Below are positions 32,812 through 42,066 of a stretch of 64,000 nt of DNA, one piece after another; positions within the stretch are counted from its first letter, which is position 1; every line of letters begins with the position of its first letter. Both the position numbers and the translations under genes were made by a program. Source of the DNA: Larkinella insperata (GTDB taxonomy: Bacteria; Bacteroidota; Bacteroidia; Cytophagales; Spirosomataceae); NCBI RefSeq assembly GCF_026248825.1, contig NZ_CP110973.1, positions 3,057,001 through 3,121,000 of the forward strand, written 5' to 3'. A model generated the notes under the pieces. It was not told where the DNA came from, did not search any database, and saw only the letters and a program-made list of their open reading frames with translations.

Positions 32812-33803
32812 AACCGCTTTATTCATACCTCCTTGTTTTTGTGCTCCTTTCGCTCTCCGCGTGTGAGAAAGGCGGAGAAGCCGACACCGAACGAACCCTG
32901 TATTTACGGCACAAAGGGGCGGATATGCCCATCTGGGTGCGCGGCAACCTGGCGTCGGACAAACTGGTTCTTTTCCTGCACGGCGGCCCCGGCGACTGCG
33001 CCATGTGTTACCGTCATTACCTCAAAGACCTGGAAAAAGACGTAGCCGTGGCTTACTGGGACCAGCGCATTGCGGGTTCGTCGTCCGGGAAAGTGGACGT
33101 AAAAACGCTGAACTACGAACAGTTTGGCGAAGATGCCTATTACGTGGTGAAGCTCCTGAAAGAGCAGTACCCGCACACCCGGATTTACCTGCTGGCTCAC
33201 AGCTTCGGCGTCGAGTTGGCATGGCAGTTTCTGACCACGCGCGACAACCAGAAAATGGTCAGCGGGTTGATGGCCGTCAACGGAACGTTTTCGACTTATC
33301 GCTGGCTGGTGCAGATGCGCGCGTGGATTTTGCGCGAAGCCCGGCTTCAGAACAACGCGGAAATCCAAAAATACGCCGAGGAAAATCCGGTGACGCGTGA
33401 AAATCTGGGCACCTATAAATGGCCCGAACTCTACAAACGGATGCTGGATCTGGGCGGCAACCCGGTTTCGATTTACGACGATAAATCGTTCGTTCTCAAT
33501 TACCTGTTTGCTTCACCTAATACCGCGCTGGCGCAGTTCTCGCACCCGAAAGCCTACACCGACTACGGCGATCACGAAATCCGGACGTATGAAAAGAGCG
33601 CACTCCTGAAGACCGTCCAGATTCCGGTGACCTTGTTCTGGGGCAAGAAAGACGGGGTGGTGCCCGTTGAAATTGGTTACGAAACCCGCGATTTGCTGAC
33701 GCAGACCACCCCCGCGTTTGTCCTCTTCGAGCAGTCGTACCACGAGCCGTTTATCAGTGAGACCGATCGGTTTGTGGCCGAGGTGCTGAAGTTTGTCAAG
33801 TAA
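32808..33803 (+). CDS. alpha/beta hydrolase lipoprotein, proline-iminopeptidase-like
   Basis: 331 residues from the ATG at 32808, overlapping the previous stop. Lipoprotein signal MKPLYSYLLVFVLLSLSAC with Cys at 19. 'LFLHGGPGDCAM' is the HGGPG oxyanion motif of prolyl aminopeptidases, 'WDQRIAGSS' follows as in that family, the nucleophile is in 'LLAHSFGVELAW', Asp in 'LFWGKKDGVVP' and His in 'EQSYHEPF'. Likely an envelope-anchored peptidase or esterase. Pairing with the upstream barrel-like protein is inferred from translational coupling. Confidence 0.82.
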   Translation: MKPLYSYLLVFVLLSLSACEKGGEADTERTLYLRHKGADMPIWVRGNLASDKLVLFLHGGPGDCAMCYRHYLKDLEKDVAVAYWDQRIAGSSSGKVDVKTLNYEQFGEDAYYVVKLLKEQYPHTRIYLLAHSFGVELAWQFLTTRDNQKMVSGLMAVNGTFSTYRWLVQMRAWILREARLQNNAEIQKYAEENPVTRENLGTYKWPELYKRMLDLGGNPVSIYDDKSFVLNYLFASPNTALAQFSHPKAYTDYGDHEIRTYEKSALLKTVQIPVTLFWGKKDGVVPVEIGYETRDLLTQTTPAFVLFEQSYHEPFISETDRFVAEVLKFVK

Positions 33804-33845
33804 TCCCGGGTTTCGGTTATATAATATATAAACGGTTTAACCGGC

Positions 33846-34550
33846 TTATTCAAACGTCTGGTAGTGGTTGATGTAGAAGTGGCTGACCTTACCATTCTTG
33901 AAATGGATCTGAACTTCGTCCATTCGGTTGGGTTCGGTCTGGTACGCAAAATACCACTGCGGAGACTGGCCCATGGCCGGATCATACGGTTTGGATACGT
34001 TCTTGGTCAGCAGCAGGATGCGCTCGAACGTGTTGGCGTAGGCGCTCATTTGCCGGATTTTGGCCAGCTTTTCGTATAGATCGCCAACAGCATCCCCGGT
34101 GCGAATGGACGAAGATTTGGCATTGACCGGCCACTGGACAAGCTGTTTGCCGCTGTTCAGATAAATGCTCTTGACCCGGTTGGCTTCGATGGTTAGCTGC
34201 ACGCCCGACTCCGTACCCCGGTTTTCATCCAGGAGAATGTACTGGTACAGCGGAAGCCGTTCGCGCAATTGGGTAATGTCCGAAGAAAAATTGCTGACCA
34301 CGTTGATAGACGAAACACCGTTGATAGACGAAACACCCCGGCTTTGCCGAAGCGCCTGAACCGCGGTGTAAACGTTCTCGGCATCAGCGCCGATGTTAAT
34401 GCCAAGGTAAGTGCCGGTCAAGATGCTGTCTTTTCCGATAAATCCGCTGGGCGGACAGATGACGAACGTATCTGGAGAAACCGATGTGTCTTTCTGGCAA
34501 CCGGTCAGCAGAACAAAGAGAAGCAGCGTGCAGGGTAGGAATTTTTTCAT
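33846..34550 (-). CDS. hypothetical lipoprotein with an internal 6-residue tandem duplication
   Basis: 234 residues. Lipoprotein signal MKKFLPCTLLLFVLLTGC with Cys at 18. The mature part begins 'QKDTSVSPDTFVICPPSGF' and ends 'KVSHFYINHYQTFE'. No known family recognised. Residues GVSSIN occur twice in a row because of an exact 18-bp duplication at 34301-34336. Transcribed alone, convergent with the alpha/beta hydrolase. Confidence 0.65.
   Translation of the reverse strand: MKKFLPCTLLLFVLLTGCQKDTSVSPDTFVICPPSGFIGKDSILTGTYLGINIGADAENVYTAVQALRQSRGVSSINGVSSINVVSNFSSDITQLRERLPLYQYILLDENRGTESGVQLTIEANRVKSIYLNSGKQLVQWPVNAKSSSIRTGDAVGDLYEKLAKIRQMSAYANTFERILLLTKNVSKPYDPAMGQSPQWYFAYQTEPNRMDEVQIHFKNGKVSHFYINHYQTFE
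34301..34336. repeat. exact tandem 18-bp duplication inside a lipoprotein gene
   Basis: cgttgatagacgaaacac at 34301-34318 is repeated without change at 34319-34336. It keeps the frame and adds six residues (GVSSIN) to the coded protein, as expected from replication slippage. Confidence 0.9.
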
Positions 34551-34699
34551 GTTTTATGAAAAGTTGATAAACTTTAATTCATATGACTCTCCCTGGGTAC
34601 GATCGGTTGTAAAGGTCACAGGCTAAATTTTATTCCGCTGCGGAACTGACAGCCCCCTTTTTCGTGTGTTGTGGTCGATTCATTTAGACACAAAGAAGA

Positions 34700-35551
34700 A
34701 TGAGCAACACAGCAAAACAAGCCGCTTCAACCTTCAAAATTGGTGGTGAACTGGAAATCAACCGTCTGGGCTACGGCGGTATGCAATTGACCGGCCCCGG
34801 TGTTTGGGGCGACGCGCCCAACCGTGAAACCGCCAAGCAGGTCCTGCGGAATGCCGTGGAAGCGGGGGTGAATTTCATTGATACGGCGGACTCCTACGGC
34901 CCCCATACCAACGAAGTCCTGATTGCCGAAGCCCTCCATCCGTATCCCGCCGGGCTGCTGATTGCCACCAAAGGCGGCTTCGACCGGACGGGACCGAACC
35001 AATGGGTCACCAACGGCCGCCCGGAGCACATTCGCGAAGCTATTGAAGGCAGCCTGCAACGGCTGAAGCTGGACCATATCGACCTCTGGCAACTGCACCG
35101 GTTTGATTCGAACGTGCCGGTGGAAGAAACCCTCGGGCCGGTGGTGGAAGCCGTTCAGGCCGGAAAAATCCGGCACGTAGGGCTGTCAGAAGTTGGTATT
35201 GAAGACATTGAACGGGCCGAAAAAGTCCTGCCGATTGTTTCGGTACAGAACCTGTACAACCTCGGCAATCGCAAGTGGGAAGACGTACTGGATTATACGG
35301 CCCAGCGCGGCATGGCGTTCATTCCCTGGTATCCGCTGGCGTCCGGGCCGGACAAGCTGGCGAGTAAAATTCAGGCGATTGCCCAGAAACACAGCGCCAC
35401 CACGGCCCAGATCGCGCTGGCCTGGCTGCTGAAACGCTCCCCGAACATGCTGCTGATTCCGGGCACCAGCTCGCCGGAGCACCTGAAGGAAAACCTGGCC
35501 GCCGACCAGATCGAGCTGTCCGATGACGATTTTGCGGCTCTGTCGGAATAG
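34700..35551 (+). CDS. aldo/keto reductase
   Basis: 283 residues. 'RLGYGGMQLTGPG' and 'FIDTADSYGPHTNEVLIAEA' hold the catalytic Asp and Tyr; 'LIATKGGFDR' the Lys; 'IDLWQLHRFD' the His; and 'AWLLKRSPNMLLIPGTSSPE' the NADPH-binding end. An NAD(P)H-dependent carbonyl reductase, cytosolic, substrate broad or unknown. Close in layout to E. coli YdbC. Single gene, convergent with the SusD gene. Confidence 0.92.
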   Translation: MSNTAKQAASTFKIGGELEINRLGYGGMQLTGPGVWGDAPNRETAKQVLRNAVEAGVNFIDTADSYGPHTNEVLIAEALHPYPAGLLIATKGGFDRTGPNQWVTNGRPEHIREAIEGSLQRLKLDHIDLWQLHRFDSNVPVEETLGPVVEAVQAGKIRHVGLSEVGIEDIERAEKVLPIVSVQNLYNLGNRKWEDVLDYTAQRGMAFIPWYPLASGPDKLASKIQAIAQKHSATTAQIALAWLLKRSPNMLLIPGTSSPEHLKENLAADQIELSDDDFAALSE

Positions 35552-35566
35552 GGGTTTTAGACAAAA

Positions 35567-35655
35567 GAAGAAAGACAAAAGAGCAAAGACAAGAAAGATT
35601 AAAGAGTCTCGTTTCAGGCTCTTTTCTCTCTCGTCTCAACTCTCTTGTCTTTTGC
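35567..35655. repeat. purine/pyrimidine-biased imperfect inverted repeat between convergent genes
   Basis: A strongly purine-rich stretch (about 35560-35606, many AAAGAC/AAGA units) is followed by a pyrimidine-rich one (about 35617-35653) able to pair back with it, for example CAAAGACAAGA at 35584-35594 with TCTTGTCTTTTG at 35643-35654, and AAAGAG with CTCTTT nearer the centre. It could end transcription from both sides (aldo/keto reductase and SusD). Confidence 0.4.
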
Positions 35656-35666
35656 CTACATCAAAC

Positions 35667-37169
35667 TTACTTTTTATCCCACCAGACTTTGCTCAGGTAG
35701 GTGTCGCCGTTGCTCAACCGCGAGGTGGCTTCGTTGTAGTTGGCGGCATTCCGAATCCGTTCGGTGCTGGAATAAACGCCCCGGCGCGGAATCTGGCCGT
35801 TGGTGGTTCCGGGGTTTGGGCCGGGTGTCAGTTTGGGGTAGCCGGTCCGGCGCCATTCGGCGTAGGCTTCGTAATGCCGCATAAACAGGCTGATCCACTT
35901 CTGGGTCATGATTTGCTCCAGTTGCTGCTCGGCGGTTCCCGTTAGTTTCCCTTCCCGGGCGAGGTAGGCCGTCAGGTCGGCTTCGGCAATAGAATACGGC
36001 TGGATTTGCATCGCGGCCCGGATACCGGCCTGGTAGAAACCTTCCGCCTGCGCGGGCGTCAGCCCACCCCAGCCCAGCAAAGCGGCTTCGGCCTTGAAGA
36101 AGCAGTTGTCGGAATAGGCCAGAAACACGTACGGGAAGGTGGCTTTCCGGTCGTTGTAAATGGCGATGTTTCCGTACGAATAATCATCCCGGTTGATGAT
36201 CACGCTGTTGCCCAGCGCAACCCCCAAGCCGCGGTAAACGGGCGTACCCGCTTTCTTGGAGTTTTCAGTGGGTTCGGCAATGCGCGGCAGCCGCGGATCG
36301 TTCTTCGCCAGCAGCAGGTCGATAAACGGCGCGGCCAATTGGTTCAGTTCTTTGCTGCTGTTGTAACCGCCAATGATGGGGTGATAACCAAATGGATTAC
36401 CGTCCTGCGTCACTGTCGGCATGGCTCCGTTCTCGGCGTTGCTTTCGATCAACGGGGCACTCAGGGCCTCTTCCACGGTTTTGCGCGCCAGTGCCGCATC
36501 GGCATACCGCAGCCGCATACCCAGCCGGAGTTTCAACGAGTTACCAAATTTGCGCCACTTAGTAACGTCGCCCTTGTAAACAAAATCGGCGTTGCCGTAG
36601 GAAACATCCGTTGCGTTCAGCTGGCCGATAGCCGCGTCCAGTGCCGCAATGAGCGATTTGTAGATGTCTTCCTGCTTGTCGTATTTCGGCAACAGAATCA
36701 GGTTATCGTCCGGCAAACCGGCCTCGTTGTACGGAATATCACCCCAAAAATCGGTCATGCGCTGCCAGAAATAGATTTCCGTAATCTTGGCAATCGCCAG
36801 TTTGGTGCGGCCGTTGGGCGTGGCTTCCTGTCCTTTCAGAACCTGATTCCGAATCTGCGACAGGTTCTTGATCAATTCGTAGTGCGACGTCCAGTTGTTG
36901 GTTTCGTAAATATCGCGGTCCTCCAGGTACTGCGAGGGGGCCGAGAGCGAACCGCTGGCCCATTGCTCCACCCACGACCCAACCTGCCACCAGTTGGTGC
37001 CGTCGGCCAGAAAGCCGTTGAGTTGCGCCTGCGAGTAGAGGTACTCCGCCGGTACATTGCGGGGTTGGGTAGGGGAGGTGTTCAGTTCCTCAAAATTGTT
37101 GGTACAGGCCGATGCCGTCACGAGCAGCCCCAGTACCGAAATTCGTATTTTTTTAGCGAATCGTTTCAT
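35667..37169 (-). CDS. SusD/RagB-family substrate-binding lipoprotein
   Basis: 500 residues. Signal with lipobox 'LLVTASAC' near residue 22, followed by 'TNNFEELNTSPTQP', the usual start of a mature SusD-like protein of the SusD-like_2 group. The C-terminal 'EWRRTGYPKLTPGPN' with 'RGVYSSTERIR' is the conserved final block. It sits on the outer surface as a lid on its SusC partner, encoded 25 bp upstream. Ligand not predictable; this SusD subgroup occurs with peptide or glycan transporters. Confidence 0.92.
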   Translation of the reverse strand: MKRFAKKIRISVLGLLVTASACTNNFEELNTSPTQPRNVPAEYLYSQAQLNGFLADGTNWWQVGSWVEQWASGSLSAPSQYLEDRDIYETNNWTSHYELIKNLSQIRNQVLKGQEATPNGRTKLAIAKITEIYFWQRMTDFWGDIPYNEAGLPDDNLILLPKYDKQEDIYKSLIAALDAAIGQLNATDVSYGNADFVYKGDVTKWRKFGNSLKLRLGMRLRYADAALARKTVEEALSAPLIESNAENGAMPTVTQDGNPFGYHPIIGGYNSSKELNQLAAPFIDLLLAKNDPRLPRIAEPTENSKKAGTPVYRGLGVALGNSVIINRDDYSYGNIAIYNDRKATFPYVFLAYSDNCFFKAEAALLGWGGLTPAQAEGFYQAGIRAAMQIQPYSIAEADLTAYLAREGKLTGTAEQQLEQIMTQKWISLFMRHYEAYAEWRRTGYPKLTPGPNPGTTNGQIPRRGVYSSTERIRNAANYNEATSRLSNGDTYLSKVWWDKK

Positions 37170-37194
37170 GGTTGAATGGCGGTTTAGGGTTCAA

Positions 37195-40100
37195 TCAGAA
37201 GCTCAGGTTTAAGTCTACACCCACGGTCCGCATCATTGGCAGTGAGTGCTGTTCCATGCCCATCGTTCCCGAATTGACGTTGATCGATGCGTTTTCGGGC
37301 GAAAAACCGTCGGTGTGCCGTTCGATGTAGCCCAGGTTCCGGCCGTACAGGGCCAGCGACGCCCCCCGGATCACCTTGTTGTTTTTGAGTAAACCCGCCG
37401 GAATCTGGTAGGCCAACCGAACCTCGCGGATGGCGATGTAACTGGCGTCATACAGGAATTCTTCAGCGACGGCAAAGCCTTTGTCCGAAGCCACACGGTT
37501 CCAGTAGGCCTGGGCCGTTACCGGAATGTCGTTAGGCTGGCCGGTGCTGATCCACTGGTTGCCTTCCCTGCGGGCTTTCACTCCTTCGGCAACCAAACCG
37601 CCTTCCCGGCCTTCCAGCGTCCGTTTCGACGTTCCGTAGGCGGCTTCCTGCACGCGTCCCTGCGAAAAAATCTGGCCACCCCGCCGGATGTCAAGCAGGG
37701 TACTCAGCGATAATCCCTTGTAGGAGAAGCTGTTGGTCAGGCCGCCAATCCATTTGGGCGTTGCGTTTCCGATGGCGAGCGTTCCGATGCTCTGAACGAT
37801 GGGCAAGCCTTTGTCGTCGATCAGCCGGTTGCCGTTTTCATCTTTCAACCAGGCGTAGTCGGCGGCTTTCAACTGGCCATAGGGTTCGCCCGGAGCGGCC
37901 ACCACGCGGATGTTGCGGTCGGAGCCAACAACAACTTCGTTCACGCCATCAATGAGTTCCAGCACCTTGTTGCGGTTGGCCGAGAAGTTGAAACTGACGT
38001 CCCAGGTAAAACCGTTGTTGAGCTTCACGGGCGTACCCCCGATCAGAAACTCAATGCCCTTGTTTTCGATCCGGCCCGCGTTGGTCACTTTGGTGCTGTA
38101 CCCCGTCGACTGGGAAATTACGATCGGCAGAATCTGGTTGCTCGTTACGGAATAGTAATAAGTGAAATCCAGGTTCAGACGGTTCTTGAAAAACCGCAGT
38201 TCGGCCCCGGCTTCGTACGAGGTTTTCAGTTCGTTTTTCAGATTTGGGTCTACGACGGTATTAGTATAGGTAGCCAGCGGCTGATTCAGGAACGTGTTGG
38301 CGTTCAGGTTGTAATACCCCAGCGTCAGATACGGGTCGCCCGACCGGCCAGCCTGGGCGTACGATGCCCGCAGCTTCAGGTAATCCAATGCCGGAAAATT
38401 CAGCGGAATAGCATCGGTAACCGCCCAGCTCAGCCCCACCGACGGGTAGAAAAAGGAACTGTTGGTGATCGGCAGGGTGGACGACCAGTCGTTGCGCGCC
38501 GATACATCGAGGAAGAGGTAGTTGCGGAAACCGACGCTGGCCTGCCCGAACACGGAGTTAATGACCGACTCGGCCACGCCCAGCCGGGGCGTATTCAAAA
38601 CCGTCCGGCCGATGGCGTACAGCCCCGGAATGCTAAGCTGCGTACCGGCATTACCCGTGAGCCGGTAGCGGTTGCTGAGGTGGTTGGCCCCCAGGTTGGC
38701 GCTGATGGAGAAATCGCCGACCTCCCGGTTGATCATCAGCAAACCGTCGATGTTTTCGGTTTTGTTAAACTCCATATTTTCATAGACGTCCCCGGTTTGG
38801 GAAATCCGGGTTCCGATGGCTTTCCAGCCGAATTGCCGCTCGTAGTACAGGTCGGAACCGTACCGGAGCTGTACGTTAATGCCTTTGGCGATTTCGTAAT
38901 TCAGCTTGGCGTAGGCAATGATGCGGTCGCGGGTATCTTCGTTGTGCGTGTTGTTGATCGTCCAGAACGGGTTGGAAGTCACCGAGTTGCTCTCGAAAAT
39001 TTTCTCCCCGCCGACAAAAAAGCCGTTGCCGCCCAGGTCCTGCGAGTAGCGAATGTCTTTGGCCGTGTATTCATACCGTTTCAGGCCGTCCATGTTCAGG
39101 CTGCGCGGTACGTACAGAAACCGGTAGACGGGGTTCATGCCGTCATCGCCCACGTACGGCCGGTTGTTGACCTTCTGGTTGATGTAATTAATCTTCGTGT
39201 CCAGGTTCAGGCCCTTGGCAATATCCGCCGATAGCTTGACCGTCACCGAATTGCGGTTCAGCTTGTTGGTGGGCACGAAACCGCTGTTGCTTAGGTTGGT
39301 CAGCGAAAAATAATAGTTTACTTTCTCGCCCCCGCCATCGACGCTGACGGTGTTGATGGCCTGCTTTTCGGGCTGGAAAAACTCCTTGTACGGATTGGCA
39401 ATCGGGGAGTAGCTGACGGTGTCGCCCCACATATCCTCCACGGTTTGCCCCTGCATTTGAGGGCCCCAGCTACCGCGCGTCGTCGGGTTGCGGCCCGCGC
39501 TCAGTTTCGGAACACCGCCCGTCAGCGCTGAATTATAGGGAACAACCTTGCCGTCGGCCTGGCGGTAATAGGTAAACTGCCCGTTGTAGCCCTGCCCATA
39601 TTCGTTCTGGTAATCCGGGGTGACCAGCGCATTGCCGACCGAGTAACTGCCGTTGTACTGGATGCTTGGACGGCGGTTGCGTCGGCCGGATTTGGTCGTG
39701 ATAATCACCACCCCGTTGGCCCCGAGTTGCCCGTACAAAGCCGCGCCGTTGGGACCTTTCAGGATGGTCATCGATTCAATGTCGTTGGGGTTGATGTTGG
39801 AAATACCGTCCCCGCCGTCCAGACCGCCCTGGAGCTGGAATGAGCTGATGGCCCGGCGGTTGGAATTGTCGATCGGAACGCCGTCGATCACGTACAGCGG
39901 CTGCGAATTTCCCGATAGCGAAGAATTTCCGCGGATCACAATTCGCGACGAACCCGAGGCTCCACCGGCCGAGGAAGTCACCTGAACACCAGCCACTTTG
40001 GCTGAGAGGGCGGTTCCCAGGTTGGTAACGTTGGCCTGCGCCAGATCGGACCCCTTGATTTCTCCGGCGGCATACGCCAGCGCTTTTTTCTCGCGTTTAA

Positions 40101-40767
40101 TACCGAGGGCCGTCACGATCACTTCGTTGAGGGTCTGATCGCCCGGCAGCAGACGAACCGTCAGGACGCTTTGCGTGCCGACGGTAATTTCCTGGCTGGC
40201 GTAGCCTACGAAGCTGAAAACCAGAACGCTATTGCCGTTGGGGACGTTGATTTTGAAACCGCCCTGGGCGTCGGTGGTAGTGCCCTGCGTGGAGCCTTTG
40301 ACAACAATGCTGACGCCCGGCAACGCTTCGCCTTTGTCGTCGGTAACGCTTCCCGAAACCGCCTGGTCCAGCGCTCTGGGTTCGGCAGGGGCCAGTTCGC
40401 TCATTTTTCCTTTGGTCAGGATAATCCGGTTGTCGGCCACTTCGTAGGCAATGCCCAGGGGCGCCAGCACCCGTTCCAGAACGCCGGACAAAGCCTCGTT
40501 GGTGGCGCTAACCGAAATGTCGCGGTCGGCCCGGATGTTCTGGGGAACGTAGATGAATTTAATCTGCGTCTGCTTTTCAATTAGGCTCAACACCTGTTTC
40601 AGGGGCGCATTTTTCAGGTTGAGGCTGATGCGCTGACTGAGCAGTTCTTTCGTGGCCTGGTCCGGGCTGAAGGCCAAACCGGTCCGGGTGACGGCCAACA
40701 GCAGGAGCAGGTACGTCAGCCGGTGGAGGTGCCCCACGAACGGTCGGGTTAGTAGTCGTTTTTTCAT
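37195..40767 (-). CDS. SusC/RagA TonB-dependent transporter with STN signalling domain
   Basis: 1190 residues. Signal region about 1-33, then a Secretin/TonB short N-terminal (STN) domain (about 45-115, 'ISLNLKNAPLKQVLSLIEKQ'), a carboxypeptidase-like beta domain (about 135-215, 'SGSVTDDKGEALPGVSIVVK'), the SusC-type segment 'LNEVIVTALGIKREKKALAY', the plug ('SSRIVIRGNSSLSGNSQPLY' then 'VIDGVPIDN') and a 22-strand barrel. The STN domain normally contacts a FecR anti-sigma factor, and such a gene lies 38 bp upstream, so uptake of the ligand is probably also the inducing signal. Confidence 0.95.
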   Translation of the reverse strand: MKKRLLTRPFVGHLHRLTYLLLLLAVTRTGLAFSPDQATKELLSQRISLNLKNAPLKQVLSLIEKQTQIKFIYVPQNIRADRDISVSATNEALSGVLERVLAPLGIAYEVADNRIILTKGKMSELAPAEPRALDQAVSGSVTDDKGEALPGVSIVVKGSTQGTTTDAQGGFKINVPNGNSVLVFSFVGYASQEITVGTQSVLTVRLLPGDQTLNEVIVTALGIKREKKALAYAAGEIKGSDLAQANVTNLGTALSAKVAGVQVTSSAGGASGSSRIVIRGNSSLSGNSQPLYVIDGVPIDNSNRRAISSFQLQGGLDGGDGISNINPNDIESMTILKGPNGAALYGQLGANGVVIITTKSGRRNRRPSIQYNGSYSVGNALVTPDYQNEYGQGYNGQFTYYRQADGKVVPYNSALTGGVPKLSAGRNPTTRGSWGPQMQGQTVEDMWGDTVSYSPIANPYKEFFQPEKQAINTVSVDGGGEKVNYYFSLTNLSNSGFVPTNKLNRNSVTVKLSADIAKGLNLDTKINYINQKVNNRPYVGDDGMNPVYRFLYVPRSLNMDGLKRYEYTAKDIRYSQDLGGNGFFVGGEKIFESNSVTSNPFWTINNTHNEDTRDRIIAYAKLNYEIAKGINVQLRYGSDLYYERQFGWKAIGTRISQTGDVYENMEFNKTENIDGLLMINREVGDFSISANLGANHLSNRYRLTGNAGTQLSIPGLYAIGRTVLNTPRLGVAESVINSVFGQASVGFRNYLFLDVSARNDWSSTLPITNSSFFYPSVGLSWAVTDAIPLNFPALDYLKLRASYAQAGRSGDPYLTLGYYNLNANTFLNQPLATYTNTVVDPNLKNELKTSYEAGAELRFFKNRLNLDFTYYYSVTSNQILPIVISQSTGYSTKVTNAGRIENKGIEFLIGGTPVKLNNGFTWDVSFNFSANRNKVLELIDGVNEVVVGSDRNIRVVAAPGEPYGQLKAADYAWLKDENGNRLIDDKGLPIVQSIGTLAIGNATPKWIGGLTNSFSYKGLSLSTLLDIRRGGQIFSQGRVQEAAYGTSKRTLEGREGGLVAEGVKARREGNQWISTGQPNDIPVTAQAYWNRVASDKGFAVAEEFLYDASYIAIREVRLAYQIPAGLLKNNKVIRGASLALYGRNLGYIERHTDGFSPENASINVNSGTMGMEQHSLPMMRTVGVDLNLSF

Positions 40768-40805
40768 TGTTGGTTTGTTAAAGGTGTCGCATAATTAATT
40801 AAGGG

Positions 40806-41903
40806 TTACTCGCCACATCCGGTTGCCAGGATGAGGATTTTGCCGTCGGTTACTTCGTAGGAACCGCCGAGCGATTTGCTGATCATCCGCAGTTGTTCGT
40901 ACAGCGTCAGGCCGGTCAGCGAAGCCGTCAGCGTGCATTTTTGCAGCAGCGATTCGTTGTAGACAATATCGATTTCGTACGTGTCCTCGATGCGCCGGAA
41001 CACCTCGGCAATGGGTACGTCCTCGAACTCAAAGGAAACCGTGGCCGCCCGGGGTGATACCCGAACCGGCTCTTCCACCAGTTCTTTGCGGAACACTTCC
41101 TCTTTCGCGTTGAAAACCACTTGCTGATTGGGCGTCAGCACCACGCCCGACACCACCGGCTTCTCGGCGTTTCGCTGCTGCTCCAGTTCCTTGCGGGAGT
41201 ACACCGTTACGCGCCCGGTCCGGACGGCAACCGTCACCTGCGGATTTTCATCGAAGGCTTTTACCGTAAAACTGGTGCCGACCACGCGCGTCACCACGTT
41301 GCGGGCGTAGACCAGAAACGGGACCTTCGGATTGGAAACAACGTCAAAGAAAGCTTCTCCCGTGAGCAGCACAGCCCGCACGCCCTGCCCGAAGCTGGCT
41401 CCGTGCTGAAGCCGGCTGTTGGGTTGCAGCCGAACCGTGCTGCCATCCGGCAACCGGACCAGAACGGGTTTGCTGGTCCGGTTGGCCTGTTCAACCATAC
41501 CTTCGCGGGCGGACACCCCGGTCCACGAACTTCTGAGCGAGGATACTTTCTGGAGGGTCAGCCAGCCCAGCCAACCGGCCACCAGCAACAGCGCTACCGA
41601 AGCCGCAATCCGGTAACCCGGTGTGCCAAAAAGGTTGAAAAACGTTCGGTCAGGAGCCTGACGCACGCGCCGGAGAATCTGGTCCGTTTCGTGTTCCAGC
41701 GTTGCGTCGGTCGGGCCCGCATTCTGTGGAGTCAGCGCTTCCAGAATGTCCTTGGCCAGTAGGGCTTCCGAACGGTTGGGATGCGCCGTGGCCATCCAGT
41801 CGGACCAGAAGGCCACGGCGGCTGAGTCACGGTTGTAAACCCAGGCGATAAACGAATCGTCATTCAGAAAATCTTCGGCTTTGTAGGTATGATACGCCTG
41901 CAT
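40806..41903 (-). CDS. FecR-family anti-sigma factor
   Basis: 365 residues from the ATG at 41903; the frame extends upstream but codes Arg/Pro-rich sequence with no family match. Cytoplasmic N-terminal part ('FLNDDSFIAWVYNRDSAAVA'), one membrane helix near residue 110 ('AASVALLLVAGWLGWLTL'), FecR domain ('LVRLPDGSTVRLQPNSRL') and a C-terminal DUF4974 ('DVPIAEVFRRIEDTYEIDIV'). It holds back the ECF sigma encoded divergently at 42067 until signalled by the STN domain of the SusC protein. Confidence 0.93.
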   Translation of the reverse strand: MQAYHTYKAEDFLNDDSFIAWVYNRDSAAVAFWSDWMATAHPNRSEALLAKDILEALTPQNAGPTDATLEHETDQILRRVRQAPDRTFFNLFGTPGYRIAASVALLLVAGWLGWLTLQKVSSLRSSWTGVSAREGMVEQANRTSKPVLVRLPDGSTVRLQPNSRLQHGASFGQGVRAVLLTGEAFFDVVSNPKVPFLVYARNVVTRVVGTSFTVKAFDENPQVTVAVRTGRVTVYSRKELEQQRNAEKPVVSGVVLTPNQQVVFNAKEEVFRKELVEEPVRVSPRAATVSFEFEDVPIAEVFRRIEDTYEIDIVYNESLLQKCTLTASLTGLTLYEQLRMISKSLGGSYEVTDGKILILATGCGE

Positions 41904-42066
41904 GGAAAACAAGAGGTCCGATGGGGGCCGTCTTCTGGAAATAGGACGGTTTTCCGGGGGCATACCCACGCGGAGCAAAAATTTTTATCAGCCGCCTTTT
42001 CTTCGGAGATTTTCGCTACTTTGTAGGTGAGAAAGACCACCACCGAATGCCTAACACTCCGCCCGT

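Noticed and set aside
36006..37175. Open frame of 389 codons opposite the SusD gene
   Set aside because: Antisense shadow; SusD on the other strand has full family features.
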